Origin: Occallatibacter savannae
GTDB taxonomy: Bacteria; Acidobacteriota; Terriglobia; Terriglobales; Acidobacteriaceae
Assembly (NCBI RefSeq): GCF_003131205.1
Contig: NZ_QFFY01000003.1
Coordinates: 620,001-684,000 of the forward strand
Direction of reading: 5' to 3'
DNA: 64,000 nucleotides
In this document: in pieces, positions 26,844-35,341 of the stretch
How positions within the stretch are numbered: position 1 is the first letter of the stretch
Layout: each line of letters opens with the position of its first letter
Position numbers and translations under genes: made by a program
Notes under the pieces: model-generated
Seen by the model: only the letters and a program-made list of their open reading frames with translations
Database searches by the model: none
Told to the model about the DNA's origin: nothing

Positions 26844-29800
26844 ATGAGCCACATTTCGAGGCAAATACGATCAGCCGTGCGAGGTAGAGCGTTCCACATA
26901 GCCTTAAACCCTCGTCCCACCCTCCTCGGCCTGGTGTTGCTGCTTTTGCTTTCTGTCGTCCCGGCCCTGAGCCAGGACAATGCCACGATCACAGGGTTCG
27001 TCACCGACCCCAGCGGCGCGGTCGTTCCCAACGCCCAAATCACCCTGACGAGCAATGCGACCGGCCAGAACCGCGAGACCGTATCAAACGCATCCGGCAG
27101 TTTCCGCTTCGCCAACATGGGCATCGGTACCTACTCGATGACCGTGGTAGCTCAAGGTTTTCAGAAGTACACAAAGACAGGGATCGTCGTTAACGTTGCA
27201 CAGACCCTGGAGCAAGACGCAGTTCTGGCGGTAGGGAGTCAGGAATCGACAGTCACAGTCACTGCCGACGCATTGCAGGTGCAAACCGAAACCAGTGAAG
27301 TCAGCACTCTGATCAGCGGCACGCAGGTCGAGCAGTTGGCGACGAACGGACGCAACATCACTTCTCTGGCTGCTCTCGGCTTGGGCGTGTCCAACACGCT
27401 TCCGGCCTTTGGCGGGGTAAACGCGCTCACATCCGCCAACGGGATCAGCTTCAACGGAACCCGTTCGACGCACAACATCTACATGATTGATGGCGGCGAG
27501 CAGAACGACCGCGGCTGCGGCGGCTGCTTCATGAACCTGCCGTCGCAGGATTCCATCGCTCAGTTCCAAACTCTGGACAGCAATTACAAGCCTGACTACG
27601 GAATTGGCTCCGGCGGCACCATCTTGATGGTGATCAAGTCCGGAACCTCCCAATATCACGGCGAATTGTACGAATTCAACCGAAACACCGATTACAACGC
27701 CAATGACTGGTTCCTGAACCAAGGCGGAAAGCCTCGTTCCAAATTCCAGTTGAACATCCCTGGCGGAAATCTCGGCGGCCCGGTTTTTATTCCCCACGTC
27801 TACAACGAGAACAAGAATCGCACCTTCTTCTTCTGGAACGAAGAATGGCGTCGATTGATCCAGGGCAGCGCGCCATCGGTACAAAACGCGATCCTGGCAT
27901 CCAACTTTCCCAGCGCGGGCGCGAACCTGGCCTACACTCCGCCGAGTGGAAAAGCCCCTATTGTTCCCGTCGTGACCGACCCGGCCAAGCTTGCACTTTA
28001 CGCCGCTGACGGACTCACGCCCGGACAGCCGTTTCCCGGCAATGTCATCCCGGCCAACCTCATTGACCAGAATGCCGTACTCCAACTGAACGCCGGCACC
28101 TTCCCAAAACCAAACTTCAACAACGGCACCCAGTACATCGCTTCGATTCCGCAGCCGACCAATGTGCGCGAGGACATCATTCGCATCGATCATGCGATCA
28201 GCCCGAAGTACCAGCTGATGGGGCATTACCTACACGACACATTGGCCCAGAATTACTTTCCGCCGCTGTGGGGCAACAGCACATATCCCACCGTCGGTAC
28301 TGCGATGAACAACCCCTCGTATTCGGCCGTAATCAAGCTGACACAGACCTACTCGCCCAACCTGCTGAACGAAACCGCATTCCTCTACAGCGGAAACAAA
28401 ATCACGTTAACGCCGCTCAACGGACCCGGTGGAACATTTGTGAAGCCGACCGGATGGAATGCGACCAGCTTTTTCCCGGACGCAAACAACCGCCTCAACC
28501 GCATGCCTGAAGTCCAACTCCAAGGGTCTCCCATCAACGTTACATGGAGCCCCAGCTACTATCCGTGGAAAAACGGATATGAGGGCTTCCAGTATCGAGA
28601 CGACGTCTCTTGGACGAAGGGCCGTCACCAGTTCAAGTTCGGCGCCGGCGTGCTGCACACCTACAAGAACCAAGAGTTGCAGTTCAACACAAACGGAGTC
28701 ACAACATTCAACTCGAGTAACTTCTCTGGCGACTCCTACATCAACTACATCCTAGGCATGTCCAGCTCGTATTCGCAGTTGGAATACCTCGCGGGCAAGC
28801 ACTGGGTAAACAACAACTACTCGGGATATGTGAATGATGACTGGCACATCTCACCGCGCCTCGTGCTGAACTTAGGCTTGCGCTACGACGGACTTCCTCA
28901 CGCATTCGAGCGCTACGACAAGTTCTCGAACTTCGTCGCAGAAGACTACGACCGGTCCAAGGGCAATCCTATGAACGGGGATGGCACTCTGAACCCGGCT
29001 TCGCTCTCGACGTTTGCGAAGACCGGCAGTGAGCAGTTCTACCTGAACGGTATCCGGGAAGCTGGAGTCAATGGATTCCCACGCGGAAACGTTCGCAACC
29101 ATTACTACACGTTCCAGCCGCGCATCGGATGGTCCTGGGACATCACCGGCAACGGCAAAACTGTATTCCGTGGTGGCTACGGTTTGTTCTGGGAGCGCAT
29201 TCAAGGCAACGATGTTTACAACGCCGCGTTGAACCCGCCGTTCGCTTACATCCCGTCTGCGACCAACGTGTACTTCTCGAATCCCAACACCAGCGTGTTG
29301 ACAGGTGCGACTACGCTGAACCACTTCCCATCCAACATCACGAACATTCGATACGACTACAACGCGCCCGGAACCTCGAATTACAGCGCAGGTATCCAGC
29401 GTGAGTTGGCCCCGTCCATCATCGCGGTCGTTCAGTATGTCGGCTCCGATGGTTTCAGCCAGAACAACGATCGCCAGATCAACACGCTTCCGCTGTTCAA
29501 CTTCGACACCACGACTCCAGGGTCCGACCCAAAGAATCCTTACTGGGATCGCCAGCAGGTTGCAACCGGGAAGCTGCTCGCGAACGTATACCGGCAGTAC
29601 CCTGGATTCGCCAACATCAACCAGGAGGAAAACGAAACCAACTTCAACTACAACTCACTCCAGGCCGGAGTACGCATCGAGAACCGGCATGGCCTGACCA
29701 CGCAAGTGGCATACACGTGGTCACACCTGCTGAGCATTGTGGCCAACGATCTCAACGGGCTCTCCAATCCGTTCAGCGCCCGATACGACTTCGGTTCGGA

Positions 29801-30374
29801 CACGGGCTTCGATCGCCGCCACATCCTGAACGTCAGCTACGTCTACGGGCTCCCCTGGTACAGGAAGAGCTCGAATACTGCTGCACGGCTGGCGCTCGGA
29901 GGTTGGTCGATTTCCGGCATCACCTTCATCGAGACCGGACTGCCGCTTCGTCCCGCATACTCCGGAAGCGACACCCTAGGGCTCGGCGGAGGCACCAGCA
30001 ACCGTCCCAACCAGGTCGCACCAATCCACTATCCCAAGACGCTCAATCACCAAACCCAACGTTGGTTCGATACGAATGCCTTCGCTGATCCCGTGGCGCC
30101 CTGGCTGGGCGGCCCCAACCAGGGATTCGGAAATGCAGCGAAGGACGCGGTGAAGGGACCTGGAATCCAAAACTGGAACATGTCTCTGTTCAAGGCCATT
30201 CCATTGTCCTCGAACGAAAGGGTCCATATTGACCTTCGCTTCGAATCGTTCAACACCTTCAACCACGCCAACCCGCAAGGAGTTAATCTGAACAACCACG
30301 ACGCCAACTTCGGCAAGATCACGAGCGACTACGGCCCTCGTACTCTGCAGTTGGGCGGAAAGCTCGTGTTCTGA
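26844..30374 (+). CDS. TonB-dependent receptor, Oar-like (paralogue of the one at 3004)
   Basis: 1176 residues from the ATG at 26844, which has AGGAG seven bases upstream; upstream in-frame starts (26772, 26787) lack this. The signal peptide ends near PALSQ. The carboxypeptidase-regulatory-like domain (ATITGFVTDPSGAVVPNAQI) is followed by a plug (ISFNGTRSTHNIYMIDGGEQ) and barrel ending LQLGGKLVF. Throughout its length it matches the receptor at 3004 block by block (YHGELYEFNRNT, FFFWNEEWRRLIQGS, YPTxNANxxxxx-type loops replaced, GRNPF-like loops diverged, QGNDVYNAALNPPFAY). The substrate is unknown. It is followed by a terminator and then a TPR protein. Confidence 0.93.
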   Translation: MSHISRQIRSAVRGRAFHIALNPRPTLLGLVLLLLLSVVPALSQDNATITGFVTDPSGAVVPNAQITLTSNATGQNRETVSNASGSFRFANMGIGTYSMTVVAQGFQKYTKTGIVVNVAQTLEQDAVLAVGSQESTVTVTADALQVQTETSEVSTLISGTQVEQLATNGRNITSLAALGLGVSNTLPAFGGVNALTSANGISFNGTRSTHNIYMIDGGEQNDRGCGGCFMNLPSQDSIAQFQTLDSNYKPDYGIGSGGTILMVIKSGTSQYHGELYEFNRNTDYNANDWFLNQGGKPRSKFQLNIPGGNLGGPVFIPHVYNENKNRTFFFWNEEWRRLIQGSAPSVQNAILASNFPSAGANLAYTPPSGKAPIVPVVTDPAKLALYAADGLTPGQPFPGNVIPANLIDQNAVLQLNAGTFPKPNFNNGTQYIASIPQPTNVREDIIRIDHAISPKYQLMGHYLHDTLAQNYFPPLWGNSTYPTVGTAMNNPSYSAVIKLTQTYSPNLLNETAFLYSGNKITLTPLNGPGGTFVKPTGWNATSFFPDANNRLNRMPEVQLQGSPINVTWSPSYYPWKNGYEGFQYRDDVSWTKGRHQFKFGAGVLHTYKNQELQFNTNGVTTFNSSNFSGDSYINYILGMSSSYSQLEYLAGKHWVNNNYSGYVNDDWHISPRLVLNLGLRYDGLPHAFERYDKFSNFVAEDYDRSKGNPMNGDGTLNPASLSTFAKTGSEQFYLNGIREAGVNGFPRGNVRNHYYTFQPRIGWSWDITGNGKTVFRGGYGLFWERIQGNDVYNAALNPPFAYIPSATNVYFSNPNTSVLTGATTLNHFPSNITNIRYDYNAPGTSNYSAGIQRELAPSIIAVVQYVGSDGFSQNNDRQINTLPLFNFDTTTPGSDPKNPYWDRQQVATGKLLANVYRQYPGFANINQEENETNFNYNSLQAGVRIENRHGLTTQVAYTWSHLLSIVANDLNGLSNPFSARYDFGSDTGFDRRHILNVSYVYGLPWYRKSSNTAARLALGGWSISGITFIETGLPLRPAYSGSDTLGLGGGTSNRPNQVAPIHYPKTLNHQTQRWFDTNAFADPVAPWLGGPNQGFGNAAKDAVKGPGIQNWNMSLFKAIPLSSNERVHIDLRFESFNTFNHANPQGVNLNNHDANFGKITSDYGPRTLQLGGKLVF

Positions 30375-30392
30375 TCAGCACACCACAACCGG

Positions 30393-30428
30393 CGGCGCGT
30401 CAGGTGCACCTTGGCGCGCCGCTTTCTC
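30393..30428 (+). terminator. Rho-independent terminator after TonB receptor
   Basis: GCGGCGCG (30393-30400) pairs perfectly with CGCGCCGC (30416-30423), and the loop itself contains the palindrome AGGTGCACCT. TTTCT follows. It begins 18 bases after the receptor stop. Confidence 0.65.
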
Positions 30429-30478
30429 ATCTGCGAACCAAAGTTTGAAGTTGATGATCGCCGTTCGGACGAGCGAGA

Positions 30479-31696
30479 ATGCGACAACACATGAATTGGC
30501 GAAGAACATATCGACCCCTGTCTCGATTTGGTCTCCTCATTTCCATCTCTCCCGTTCTTTCGTTGGCGCAAACCCCGGTCAATGCCGATGACCCTCGCCA
30601 GACCGCGATACAGTTCGAGCAGCAGGGCGATGCTGCACGAGCTCAGGAAGCTTGGCAATCGGTCCTTAAGCTCCACCCCCGCGACGCTGAAGCATTCGCA
30701 CATCTCGGGCTTCTTGAAGCACATCTGGAGCGTTACGAACAAGCCATTGGTCACTACGAAAAGGCCATGTCGCTCAACCCTGAGATGCCTGGTCTGCGTC
30801 TGAATCTCGGCTTGGCGCTCTTCAAAGCTGGAAGAATGAAGGAAGCTGCCGCAAACTTTCTACAGCTTCTCAAGGAACTGCCCGCCGACTCCCAAGAGGC
30901 AACGCGTCTGAATACGCTCATCGGATTGGCACGCTACGGCTCGGGTGATTATGCGGGTGCAGTGCCTTTCCTCAAAAAGGCTGTTGCCGCAGACTCTCAG
31001 AACCTTCCCTTCAGAATGACCTTGGCCCAGAGTTGTCTTTGGTCTAAGCAGTACCGGTGTGTTCTCGATGTCTACCACGAGATCGTCAACCTCAATGAGA
31101 ACTCAGCTGAAGCTGATATGCTCGCCGGTCAGGCACTAGACGAGATGAAGGATCGGCCGGGCGCCATCGAGCAATTCCGCGCAGCTGTTCAGGCCGACCC
31201 GAAGATGCCGGACGTGCACTTCGGCTTGGGCTACCTGTTGTGGGCGCAATTGAAATTCGATGAAGCGGCGAAGGAACTCCAGGCGGAACTCAACAACAGT
31301 CCCGATCATGCGCAGGCGATGGCCTACCTGGCGGACTGTTACATCCAGTCGAATACTCCCGAGCCAGCACTTCCTCTACTTGAAAAGGCCGTCCGGCTCA
31401 ACCCGAAACTCGAGTTGGCGCACGTCGACCTCGGTGTGCTGTACGCAAATGCCGGAAAAGACGACGATGCCCTGCGCGAACTCAAGACCGCCGAGAGACT
31501 GGACCCCGGTGATCAGAACGTCCATTGGCGCCTCGGACGCTTCTACAAATCAGTTGGGAAGAAGGCCGAAGCCGAAATCGAGTTCCAAAAGACGCGCAGC
31601 CTGCAAAAAGCAGCCGACAAGAGCATATTCGACAAACTCCATTCAGCTCAGGAGAAGCACGAGAAAGAAAGCGCATCATCCCCGACCACGAACTAG
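30479..31696 (+). CDS. Exported tetratricopeptide-repeat protein
   Basis: 405 residues. The ATG at 30479 or the one 12 bases later (MNWRRTYRPL) could be used. An N-terminal signal segment (FGLLISISPVLSLAQ) is followed by about nine TPR units over residues 40-380, seen from repeated patterns such as AFAHLGLLEAHLERYEQAIG and LNLGLALFKAGRMKEAAANF; Cys and His catalytic signatures are absent. TPR arrays act as protein-binding scaffolds, here probably in the periplasm. The stop overlaps the stop of the convergent CRTAC1 gene by four bases. A CRTAC1/TPR pair is repeated as a fusion at 35338, which hints that the two proteins work together (inference). Confidence 0.85.
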   Translation: MRQHMNWRRTYRPLSRFGLLISISPVLSLAQTPVNADDPRQTAIQFEQQGDAARAQEAWQSVLKLHPRDAEAFAHLGLLEAHLERYEQAIGHYEKAMSLNPEMPGLRLNLGLALFKAGRMKEAAANFLQLLKELPADSQEATRLNTLIGLARYGSGDYAGAVPFLKKAVAADSQNLPFRMTLAQSCLWSKQYRCVLDVYHEIVNLNENSAEADMLAGQALDEMKDRPGAIEQFRAAVQADPKMPDVHFGLGYLLWAQLKFDEAAKELQAELNNSPDHAQAMAYLADCYIQSNTPEPALPLLEKAVRLNPKLELAHVDLGVLYANAGKDDDALRELKTAERLDPGDQNVHWRLGRFYKSVGKKAEAEIEFQKTRSLQKAADKSIFDKLHSAQEKHEKESASSPTTN

Positions 31697-33477
31697 TTGA
31701 AGGCCGGCGCTTTTCGGTTGATTCCTTCAGACTTGATTACACCCTTACCCTGACTCACGACATAGAATTGGTCTGCTGCAAGCTTGGTCAAATTCTCCTT
31801 CAACCCACCCGGCCACGTGATCTCCACTTTGTCGATCATGTCGTGTGTTCCTAGGCCGAAATGCAAGCGCAGATCGTTCTGCGACAAGTAGCTGCCTCCG
31901 CTGATCACCTCATCGAATTGCACAAGGTCTCCCGCGAAGACACGCACACGTGCATTCAACGCCAGACGATTGCACTTCACGCCTTCGAGCTGAAAGCTGG
32001 CCCAGTGGTTTTGGTTGCCGCTCTTCGGACGCAGGATCATCGGCTCGCCCTTCAGATTCTCGACCACTGCATCCAATGTGCCGTCATTGAACAAGTCTCC
32101 GATCGCCAACCCACGGCTCACTTGCGTAATCTGAATTGCTGGCCCTGCAAGCTTGCTGATGTCTTTGAAAGACCCATTCCTTTGATTGAGAAACAGCAGT
32201 TTGGGTTCGAGATACCGCAGGGATGACTGGATCCGGTCCACCTGCGGATACACGTGACCGTTCACGATAAATAGATCCTTCCAGCCATCGTTGTCGAAAT
32301 CAGCGAAAGCGTCCCCCCATCCGACGTATCCAATCGTCCCGCGCCCGACCCCCGACGGCAGAGAAATATCCGAAAAATCCATGGCGCTGTCGTTACGATA
32401 GAAAGCGGCTGACTCATTGTCGAAGTGGGAAATCACCAGCGAGTTTCTGCCTGTATGCAGATAATCCCCAATGGCAATACCCATGTTGGCCTGACGCGCG
32501 CCGCTCTCGCTCAGTCCCACTCCTGAAGAGAAACCAACCTCTTCAAAGGATCCTTTGCCGTTCCCTTGGTACAGGTAGTTTGGCTGGCCATCATTTGTTA
32601 CGAACAGATCAAGATTCCCATCCTGATCGAAGTCACTCCAGATCGCAGTCAGGCCGTATCGATGCTCCCCGTCGGCCACGCCTGCCTTCTTCGAGACCTC
32701 GGTGAACCTCCCGTCTCGATTGTTGTGGTAGAGCGTGTCAGGCGAGCCCTTCATACCTATCGGCCCGCATTGCACGTCGATGCCGAGATACTTGCAGGTA
32801 TCGCTTGAACCCACTGCCGCAAGGTGCGCCAGATCCACTTCGACATAGTGTGAAACAAACAGATCGGCAAACCCGTCGTTATCGTAGTCGCCGAATGCCG
32901 CCCCGGTGGCCCACATCCTATCGCCTGCTAGTCCCGCCTCCCTCGTCACGTCGGAGAAGGTTCCGTCCTCGTTGTTTCGATAAAGCACTACGCCGCTCAA
33001 GCAGGTCACCAGCAAGTCCGGCCACCCGTCATTGTTGTAATCTCCAACAGCGCCCCCCATCGCCCAGCACGGAAATGCAACGCCAGCTTTGTCGCTCACA
33101 TCGGTGAATGTTCCATCCCCGTTGTTGTGGAAGAGAGCGCTGCGGGCTTTCTGCCCGTGAAGCGCCATTTCCGTACTTTGCGCGTTGGTGAAGTAGATGT
33201 CTGGAAACCCATCCCGGTCATAGTCAATGAGCGCAACTCCCCCGCTCATCGATTCCACGATGAACTTCTGCTCGGGGCTGGAGATGTGCTCGAAATGAAT
33301 GCCGGTCGATTGCGTGATATCGACAAGCTCTGGATAATCTCGGAGTATCTGGGCGTGAGGAACTGGTTTCTGCGATTCAGGTGCCGGAGCTTGAGCAGCC
33401 TGCCAGCCTCCCGAGCTGAAACTGAGGACCGCCCAGAAGGCCGATGTGGGGATTCGAAAGCGCACGCCGTCGCTCAT
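31693..33477 (-). CDS. Exported CRTAC1 protein: VCBS/FG-GAP repeats with ASPIC/UnbV C-terminus
   Basis: 594 residues. The start at 33477 has GGAGG immediately before it, so a GTG 12 bases downstream is also possible. A signal-like segment covers about 10-30. At least six calcium-loop-like repeats are visible (DYDRDGFPDIY, DYNNDGWPDLL, DYDNDGFADLF, DFDQDGNLDLF, DFDNDGWKDLF, DLFNDGTLDAV), which build an integrin-like beta-propeller. The C-terminal 90 residues (NRLALNARVRVFAGDLVQFD, then LHFGLGTHDMIDKVEITWPG) are the ASPIC/UnbV domain. CRTAC1 proteins are extracellular or periplasmic with unknown function in bacteria. It faces the TPR gene and is upstream of a degraded region. Confidence 0.9.
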   Translation of the reverse strand: MSDGVRFRIPTSAFWAVLSFSSGGWQAAQAPAPESQKPVPHAQILRDYPELVDITQSTGIHFEHISSPEQKFIVESMSGGVALIDYDRDGFPDIYFTNAQSTEMALHGQKARSALFHNNGDGTFTDVSDKAGVAFPCWAMGGAVGDYNNDGWPDLLVTCLSGVVLYRNNEDGTFSDVTREAGLAGDRMWATGAAFGDYDNDGFADLFVSHYVEVDLAHLAAVGSSDTCKYLGIDVQCGPIGMKGSPDTLYHNNRDGRFTEVSKKAGVADGEHRYGLTAIWSDFDQDGNLDLFVTNDGQPNYLYQGNGKGSFEEVGFSSGVGLSESGARQANMGIAIGDYLHTGRNSLVISHFDNESAAFYRNDSAMDFSDISLPSGVGRGTIGYVGWGDAFADFDNDGWKDLFIVNGHVYPQVDRIQSSLRYLEPKLLFLNQRNGSFKDISKLAGPAIQITQVSRGLAIGDLFNDGTLDAVVENLKGEPMILRPKSGNQNHWASFQLEGVKCNRLALNARVRVFAGDLVQFDEVISGGSYLSQNDLRLHFGLGTHDMIDKVEITWPGGLKENLTKLAADQFYVVSQGKGVIKSEGINRKAPAFN

Positions 33478-33615
33478 GCCTCCAGTGATTTCGGGTAGCC
33501 CCTAATGGGTCATTCTAAGGGACTCGGCATGCATTGGGTTCTTTCCTGCAAGCAAGTTTCGCCTCAACTGAGTGGAAGAGACCACACCAAACGCCGGAAG
33601 CGATACGACCTCTAC

Positions 33616-34166
33616 ATGCGATTAGGGCTTCATATGGCTGCATTAGCAGTCTGAGGAGTCGCGAATGCCCTCGGACAGTCTGCTAAGCCGCTGAAGTTCG
33701 AAGTAGCCGCGGTTAAGAGCGAACTAAATAGGAGAGCGGGGAAGGGATTACCGCTATCGGCGGTGGTCGATTTAGGGCGACGAACATCCCCCTTGAAGAT
33801 CCTGACTGCGGCCGCTTATGACGTCAGCTGAAGTGGCCTTCGACATTCAGACGGGCGATCGGGGCCAGGTGGTCTTCACCGGCGTCTCCATGCAGCGATT
33901 CCCCCCAGTTTCTTTCAATGTTTCTGCACCGAACTGTCCTCGACAAAACCGGGTTGACGGGAGTGTATGACTTCGAGCTTGCCTGGGCACCCGATGAGCT
34001 TAAGCAAGAAGGTCCTGGAAGCCTTCCGCAAATCGATCCTTTAGGAGCAAGCATCTTCACAGCTGCGCGGGAGCAACTGGGACCTAAGCTTATATCAGGG
34101 AAAGCATCGATCGGTGGAGTTCCTGGATATCACGCGTGCCGACGGACCTTCCAAGAACTAGCTTAG
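33616..34166 (+). pseudogene. Decayed TIGR03435-family gene
   Basis: A frame from ATG 33616 reads MRLGLHMAALAV, stop TGA (33652), then GVANALGQSAKPLKFEVAAV and, near 33800, LKILTAAAYDVS before a second TGA at 33829. These are the signal-peptide tail, FEVASVK-type start and LKxLIAxAYxV-type segment of TIGR03435 proteins. After a missing middle, FTGVSMQRF and, one frame over beyond a C6 run at 33901, QFLSMFLHRTVLDKTGLTGV followed by DPLGASIFTAAREQLGPKL match the family C-terminus. So there are two stops, at least one frameshift and an internal deletion. The family is abundant in soil Acidobacteria and of unknown function. No intact copy is in this window. Confidence 0.7.
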
Positions 34167-34240
34167 GCTGATGATCTTCGCCTTCGATGCGTTCCTATTC
34201 TGGAGTCAACGCACATCTCTGCTTGGATGGAGGACACTAA

Positions 34241-34390
34241 GTCGGCCAACGCCCATCGATCCGTGTTCGGCCAAGATGCCTCAAAACGGGCGACGCGCTC
34301 TCTTGGTTTCAGAATAGGCGGGCTGCTCGTGCGAGAGGACGCGTTGGCGACTCTACGTCAAAGTGGATCGTCGGCCACAAAACCGTGTTC
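34241..34390. mobile_element. Short relic of the integrase-element family (no gene)
   Basis: A left-end-like block (AAAACGGGCGACGC then GCTCTCTTGG, about 34283-34306) and a right-end-like block (TTGGCGACTCTACGTCAAAG then TGGATCGTCGGCCACA, about 34344-34379) lie within 150 bases. The same two blocks occur at about 50811-50845 and 50883-50920, and flank the integrase relic at 56201 and 57256. It therefore looks like a small non-autonomous or internally deleted copy. The left end here is diverged, so its exact limit is uncertain. Confidence 0.5.
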
Positions 34391-34447
34391 GGGGTACTTG
34401 TGTCGAGCAAGGCGCTGGCGTGACCTAAGTCTCCCAAGGCAGAGGGG

Positions 34448-35341
34448 TCATTGCTGCATGACGCTCTCAACCACATCACCTAACTGCTGCGCGGTGAAGC
34501 CATTCCCTTCGAGATTGGCCGCCAGCTTCCCCCTTCGGTCGATCACGATCGTATGGAAGCTATGTGTCACGAAGCCTTCATCCTTCCAAAAGTTCATTCC
34601 AAAAAGAGCGGCAACATTTCTGATGTCCTCAATGGACCCTGTCAGAAAGTGCCAGCAGGCGGGACTCGCCTTCCACGTATCCGCATACCGCTCCAATGCC
34701 TTCTCGCGATCCTGCGCGGGATCGATCACGATGGTCATCAGGATCAAATCGCGTCCAGCTGCGGATCGAAAGCGGCGTTCCAGCTGGGCCAGATTGTTGG
34801 ATAGTCGGAAACAATAGTTTGGATTGGGGCATCGCGAATAAGCAAACGTGAGTGCAACTACCTTTCCTCGAAACTGCGACATCTTGGTTGAGCGCTGCGC
34901 CTGATCGGTAAGTTCAAAGTCCGGCACTTGCGCACCAACCTGGATCGCCTTCTCCTTTAGAGACGGATCCAGCGACTCTTGTAGAAAGCTGAGGCGTCCT
35001 GCTTCCGTCGGTTCCGATTCGAAGTTTGACACTTCGACAATGCGGACGTTCTCTGCATAACTAACGCCCTTCTCTTCCAACATGTCGAAGTGGATTGTCG
35101 ACCCAGGCGCAAGGCTCTTCAATTCGCCCGGACCGCGCACGGTGAACGGCATCACCATCGCTTCCATAAATCCCGGGATCGCCTCGCATGAAACAACAAT
35201 CGAGTGGCGCAAAGGCTCTACCTGAACGAGCACTCCTTTGACCTGATGTCGCTCCGCAGCCGCAGCACTCAACGCAACAACTCCCAGAGCAGCAGCAATG
35301 ATCTGCCGCGCCAACGTAGCAATCGCGCGCGTCAAGCTCAC
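34448..35341 (-). CDS. SCO1/SenC-like copper protein with N-terminal CusF-like domain
   Basis: 297 residues with an N-terminal signal peptide or anchor. Residues about 32-105 resemble the copper-binding domain with consensus HxxIPGxMxAMxMxF; here it reads CEAIPGFMEAMVMPFTV, with Cys52 in place of the His. Residues about 135-297 are a SCO thioredoxin-like fold with VALTFAYSRCPNPNYCFRL (Cys171 and Cys177, spacing Cx5C rather than the classical Cx3C) and the metal His260 (VTHSFHTIVID). SCO proteins deliver copper to oxidases or act as thiol reductases in the periplasm. The start overlaps the stop of the upstream parvulin-CRTAC1 gene by four bases (ATGA type), so translation is probably coupled. 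Confidence 0.87.
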   Translation of the reverse strand: MSLTRAIATLARQIIAAALGVVALSAAAAERHQVKGVLVQVEPLRHSIVVSCEAIPGFMEAMVMPFTVRGPGELKSLAPGSTIHFDMLEEKGVSYAENVRIVEVSNFESEPTEAGRLSFLQESLDPSLKEKAIQVGAQVPDFELTDQAQRSTKMSQFRGKVVALTFAYSRCPNPNYCFRLSNNLAQLERRFRSAAGRDLILMTIVIDPAQDREKALERYADTWKASPACWHFLTGSIEDIRNVAALFGMNFWKDEGFVTHSFHTIVIDRRGKLAANLEGNGFTAQQLGDVVESVMQQ

